Shown one piece after another: positions 62,203 to 64,000 of a DNA stretch of 64,000 nucleotides; positions within the stretch are counted from its first letter, which is position 1, and each line of letters begins with the position of its first letter. The notes under the pieces were generated by a model that did no database searches, was not told the origin of the DNA, and worked only from the letters and a program-made list of their open reading frames with translations. The stretch covers positions 1 through 64,000 of the forward strand of contig CAJTTQ010000001.1 of assembly GCA_910579145.1 (NCBI GenBank), given 5' to 3'. This DNA is from an uncultured Eubacterium sp. GTDB taxonomy: Bacteria; Bacillota; Clostridia; Lachnospirales; Lachnospiraceae. A program made the position numbers and the translations under genes.

Positions 62203-63006
62203 ATGGCTACAGCGCTCGATGGAATTCTTACAAAACTGGATGAGCTTACGTTTAGCACGGATCGTACGAATACATCCGAACAACCGAGCCGTACACCGGG
62301 GGGAGATCTGGGAAAAGATGAATTCCTGCAATTGCTCGTTTGCCAGATGAAAAATCAGGATCCGCTGGAACCGGAGAAAGATACTGATTTCATCGCACAG
62401 CTCGCACAGTTCTCCGCACTGGAGCAGATGCAGAACCTAAATGAGACCATGATGAATTCACAGGCATTTAGCCTCGTAGGCAAGTATGTATTAGTAAATA
62501 CGACTGCTTCCGACGGAAAAGTAAGTGAAGTGAAAGGTGTCGTTGATTACGTCACGATTAAAAACGGGGATTCTTATATGTCCGTGAACGGAGAGCTTTA
62601 TTCGATTGATAAACTTGTGGAAGTCAGGGATTCGTTTTATGCGATCCAGGAATTTCTTCCGACGGCGAAGAAGACCGAAGCTGTGTATGACAAATCGGAT
62701 AAGAAGCCGGTCGTGGTGGAGATCGATCTCGGAAAGGGTTCTTATGCGGCGAACAGCGTAGCAGTTGTTATCAACGGCGAATATGTCAAGTCGGATTACC
62801 TGAAATATGAAGATGGTAAGCTTTCAATCTGGCCGGGTGCGCTTGACGGGTTGGATCCGGGCGAATACCAGGTAGGACTCTACTTTGATGATCCGTACAG
62901 CACATCAGTTATCGATAAAGTAACCATCAAGGTTACGGACACCGGTACAGGGGATGGTGCGGGTAGTGAAGGTGAAGGATCAGGCGAAGGTGACAGTTCG
63001 CAGTAA
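62203..63006 (+). CDS. flgD: Flagellar hook assembly scaffold FlgD
   Basis: A 267-residue hook-cap protein. The N-terminal export/capping part has LGKDEFLQLLVCQMKNQDPL and DFIAQLAQFSALEQMQNL, both highly typical. A Tudor/FnIII-like middle (about 85-245) follows. The last 25 residues are an unusual low-complexity tail of Gly, Glu, Ser and Asp (TGDGAGSEGEGSGEGD). AGGAGGTGAGGGAAT precedes the ATG. fliK-flgD order is standard. Confidence 0.95.
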   Translation: MATALDGILTKLDELTFSTDRTNTSEQPSRTPGGDLGKDEFLQLLVCQMKNQDPLEPEKDTDFIAQLAQFSALEQMQNLNETMMNSQAFSLVGKYVLVNTTASDGKVSEVKGVVDYVTIKNGDSYMSVNGELYSIDKLVEVRDSFYAIQEFLPTAKKTEAVYDKSDKKPVVVEIDLGKGSYAANSVAVVINGEYVKSDYLKYEDGKLSIWPGALDGLDPGEYQVGLYFDDPYSTSVIDKVTIKVTDTGTGDGAGSEGEGSGEGDSSQ

Positions 63007-63029
63007 ACGTTCAGGAGGTGGACAAAGGA

Positions 63030-63416
63030 ATGAATATTACAAATAATAACTTTTCGTCCATCGATGAAATGCGCCAAAAACTGGCGAATGGTTCCGCTGG
63101 GAAAAAGGCGGATACGAAACAGAGTGGTTCTGGGAAATCGTTTGACAGGGTACTGATCGATACGGCAGATGAGGTGAAGTTTTCCAAACATGCTGTAAAA
63201 CGGTTGGAGATGCGTAATATTTCGATTTCAGACGAGCAGAAAGCGAGACTGGAAGACGCGGCGGATCAGGCGGTGGAAAAAGGAATGACAGAATCCCTTG
63301 TGATGGTTGACGATCTGGCATTTATTCTTAACGTCAGGAGCAAAACCATTGTGACGGCCGTAAACGATACGGCAAATGCAGTTTTTACCAATATCGATGG
63401 AGCGATAATCAACTAA
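63030..63416 (+). CDS. Small flagellar operon protein (flgD-flgE intergenic family)
   Basis: A 128-residue protein of the family usually found between flgD and flgE in Firmicutes. The conserved half is VKFSKHAVKRLEMRNISISD, then LVMVDDLAFILNVRSKTIVTAV and the ending NAVFTNIDGAII. Its role is not established; a hook-assembly or export helper is plausible from position. The start is ATG 63030; the earlier GTG 63018 lies within the AGGAGGTG ribosome binding site. Confidence 0.88.
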   Translation: MNITNNNFSSIDEMRQKLANGSAGKKADTKQSGSGKSFDRVLIDTADEVKFSKHAVKRLEMRNISISDEQKARLEDAADQAVEKGMTESLVMVDDLAFILNVRSKTIVTAVNDTANAVFTNIDGAIIN

Positions 63417-63442
63417 AATTGCAAGCAGGACTTTTTGTAAAA

Positions 63443-63496
63443 ACATGCTGGCCCTTGACAGGAAGCATGTAAGCCTTTGAATGCTTGAGAAGGCTT
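63443..63496 (+). other. Two tandem stem-loops before flgE
   Basis: ACATGCT (63443-63449) pairs with AGCATGT (63464-63470), and immediately after, AAGCCTT (63471-63477) pairs with AAGGCTT (63490-63496). No T-run follows, so these are not simple terminators. They occupy most of the 110-base gap before flgE and could stabilise or process the hook mRNA. Confidence 0.5.
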
Positions 63497-63526
63497 CATA
63501 AAAAGAAATTTTGGAGGGTGATCATT

Positions 63527-64000
63527 ATGATGAGATCATTGTGGTCTGGTGTTTCGGGCCTGAAAGTACACCAGACGAAGATGGACGTATTAGGTAACAA
63601 TATTGCGAATGTAAATACAGTTGGCTTCCGCGCGAGTACGACAAACTTCACCGACGTATTCTACCAGACGACACAGGGCGCGACCGGGCCGAATGCCAAC
63701 ACGGGCGCGGCAGGACGGAACGCGATGCAGATCGGACTCGGTGCCAATGTAGCGACGATCGCTGTGGATCTGAGCGGAAATGGTGCGACAAACCGTACTG
63801 ACCGCGGAATGGACCTCATGATCAACGGAGATGCGTTCTTTGTCGTGAGAAGTAATGGCGCTACATACTTCACGAAATCTGGTGCGCTTGATATCGATGC
63901 GGACGGAACGCTTTATTGCACGACGAATGGAGCGACGGTTCTCGGATGGGGCGTCGATGAGAACGGTGAAATCCGCAAGGACATCGTTGATTCCCTGAAA
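63527..64000 (+). CDS. flgE: Flagellar hook protein FlgE (5' part, runs off window)
   Basis: The first 158 residues of the hook protein. The start MMRSLWSGVSGLKVHQTKMD and the rod/hook motif LGNNIANVNTVGFRAS are diagnostic, followed by GLGANVATIAVDLSGNGATN and MINGDAFFVV, the D1 domain. GGAGGGTGATC lies nine bases before ATG 63527 (ATG 63530 is a second choice). The frame is open to the last base of the window, so the C-terminal part is missing only because the window ends. Confidence 0.95.
   Translation, partial: MMRSLWSGVSGLKVHQTKMDVLGNNIANVNTVGFRASTTNFTDVFYQTTQGATGPNANTGAAGRNAMQIGLGANVATIAVDLSGNGATNRTDRGMDLMINGDAFFVVRSNGATYFTKSGALDIDADGTLYCTTNGATVLGWGVDENGEIRKDIVDSLK

Noticed and set aside
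63455..63483. Promoter with TTGACA before flgE
   Set aside because: The hexamer 17 bases downstream is TGAATG, a poor -10, and the TTGACA lies in the loop of a stem-loop.

Overview
The window reads as chromosomal DNA of an anaerobic, flagellated, spore-forming member of the Clostridia, most like a Lachnospiraceae gut or rumen xylan degrader. The evidence is a sporulation sigma-G gene next to a YlmC/YmxH gene, a fla/che operon in Firmicutes order, strong AAGGAGG-type ribosome binding sites, many TTG/GTG starts, and two oligosaccharide importers without an ATPase of their own. The family-level placement is inference. No phage, insertion sequence, rRNA or CRISPR array was seen.

Layout. (1) 85-1740: a GH43 beta-xylosidase-like gene. 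(2) 1803-16082: a Ter/TelA stress island. It holds two phosphoribosyltransferase-fold proteins (TRSP-type and StiP/PELOTA-type), an inverted CitE-like C-C lyase, an HtrA-like serine protease with a YceG-like front end, a rhomboid protease, a YceG-like protein, TelA, two TerD proteins, a HAD phosphatase and, overlapping the HAD stop codon, a large secreted M26-type zinc protease. (3) 16318-19627: a GHKL sensor kinase and a Cache chemoreceptor. (4) 19793-23529: a YtrA-type GntR regulator, an ABC exporter pair and a very acidic membrane-anchored protein. (5) 23650-23732: tRNA-Leu(CAA). (6) 23804-45888: a glucuronoxylan locus with GH43 (minus strand), two solute-binding protein/permease sets, an NHL-TPR membrane protein, a YIP1 protein, a DUF5696-type lipoprotein, GH3, GH67 alpha-glucuronidase, UxuA and UxuB. 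(7) 45941-52909: a solo Phd/YefM antitoxin, sigG, ylmC/ymxH, nrdR with a leader ORF, comM/yifB, dprA and topA. (8) 53107-64000: flgB, flgC, fliE, fliF, fliG, fliH, fliI, fliJ, a ylxF-like gene, fliK, flgD, a small flagellar-operon gene and the start of flgE, which runs off the window.

How the genes work together. In the xylan locus, substituted xylo-oligosaccharides would be bound and imported by the two ABC systems, cut by GH43, GH3 and GH67, and the released uronate routed through UxuB/UxuA towards 2-keto-3-deoxygluconate. No regulator and no MsmX-type ATPase is encoded in the locus, so both must act from elsewhere. In the Ter island, the nucleoside-type biosynthetic module (PRTases, lyase, HAD) sits with the calcium-binding TerD, TelA and YceG proteins, as in published Ter systems.

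The least ordinary part is the Ter island. It carries three proteases of different classes (trypsin-like, rhomboid, M26). By eye, the protease's N-terminal half is one copy of a unit that appears three times in the neighbouring YceG-like protein. Several smaller signals also deserve a look: 21-bp-spaced repeats upstream of the sensor kinase, a 26-codon leader ORF ending on the nrdR ribosome binding site, and a palindrome upstream of the solo antitoxin.
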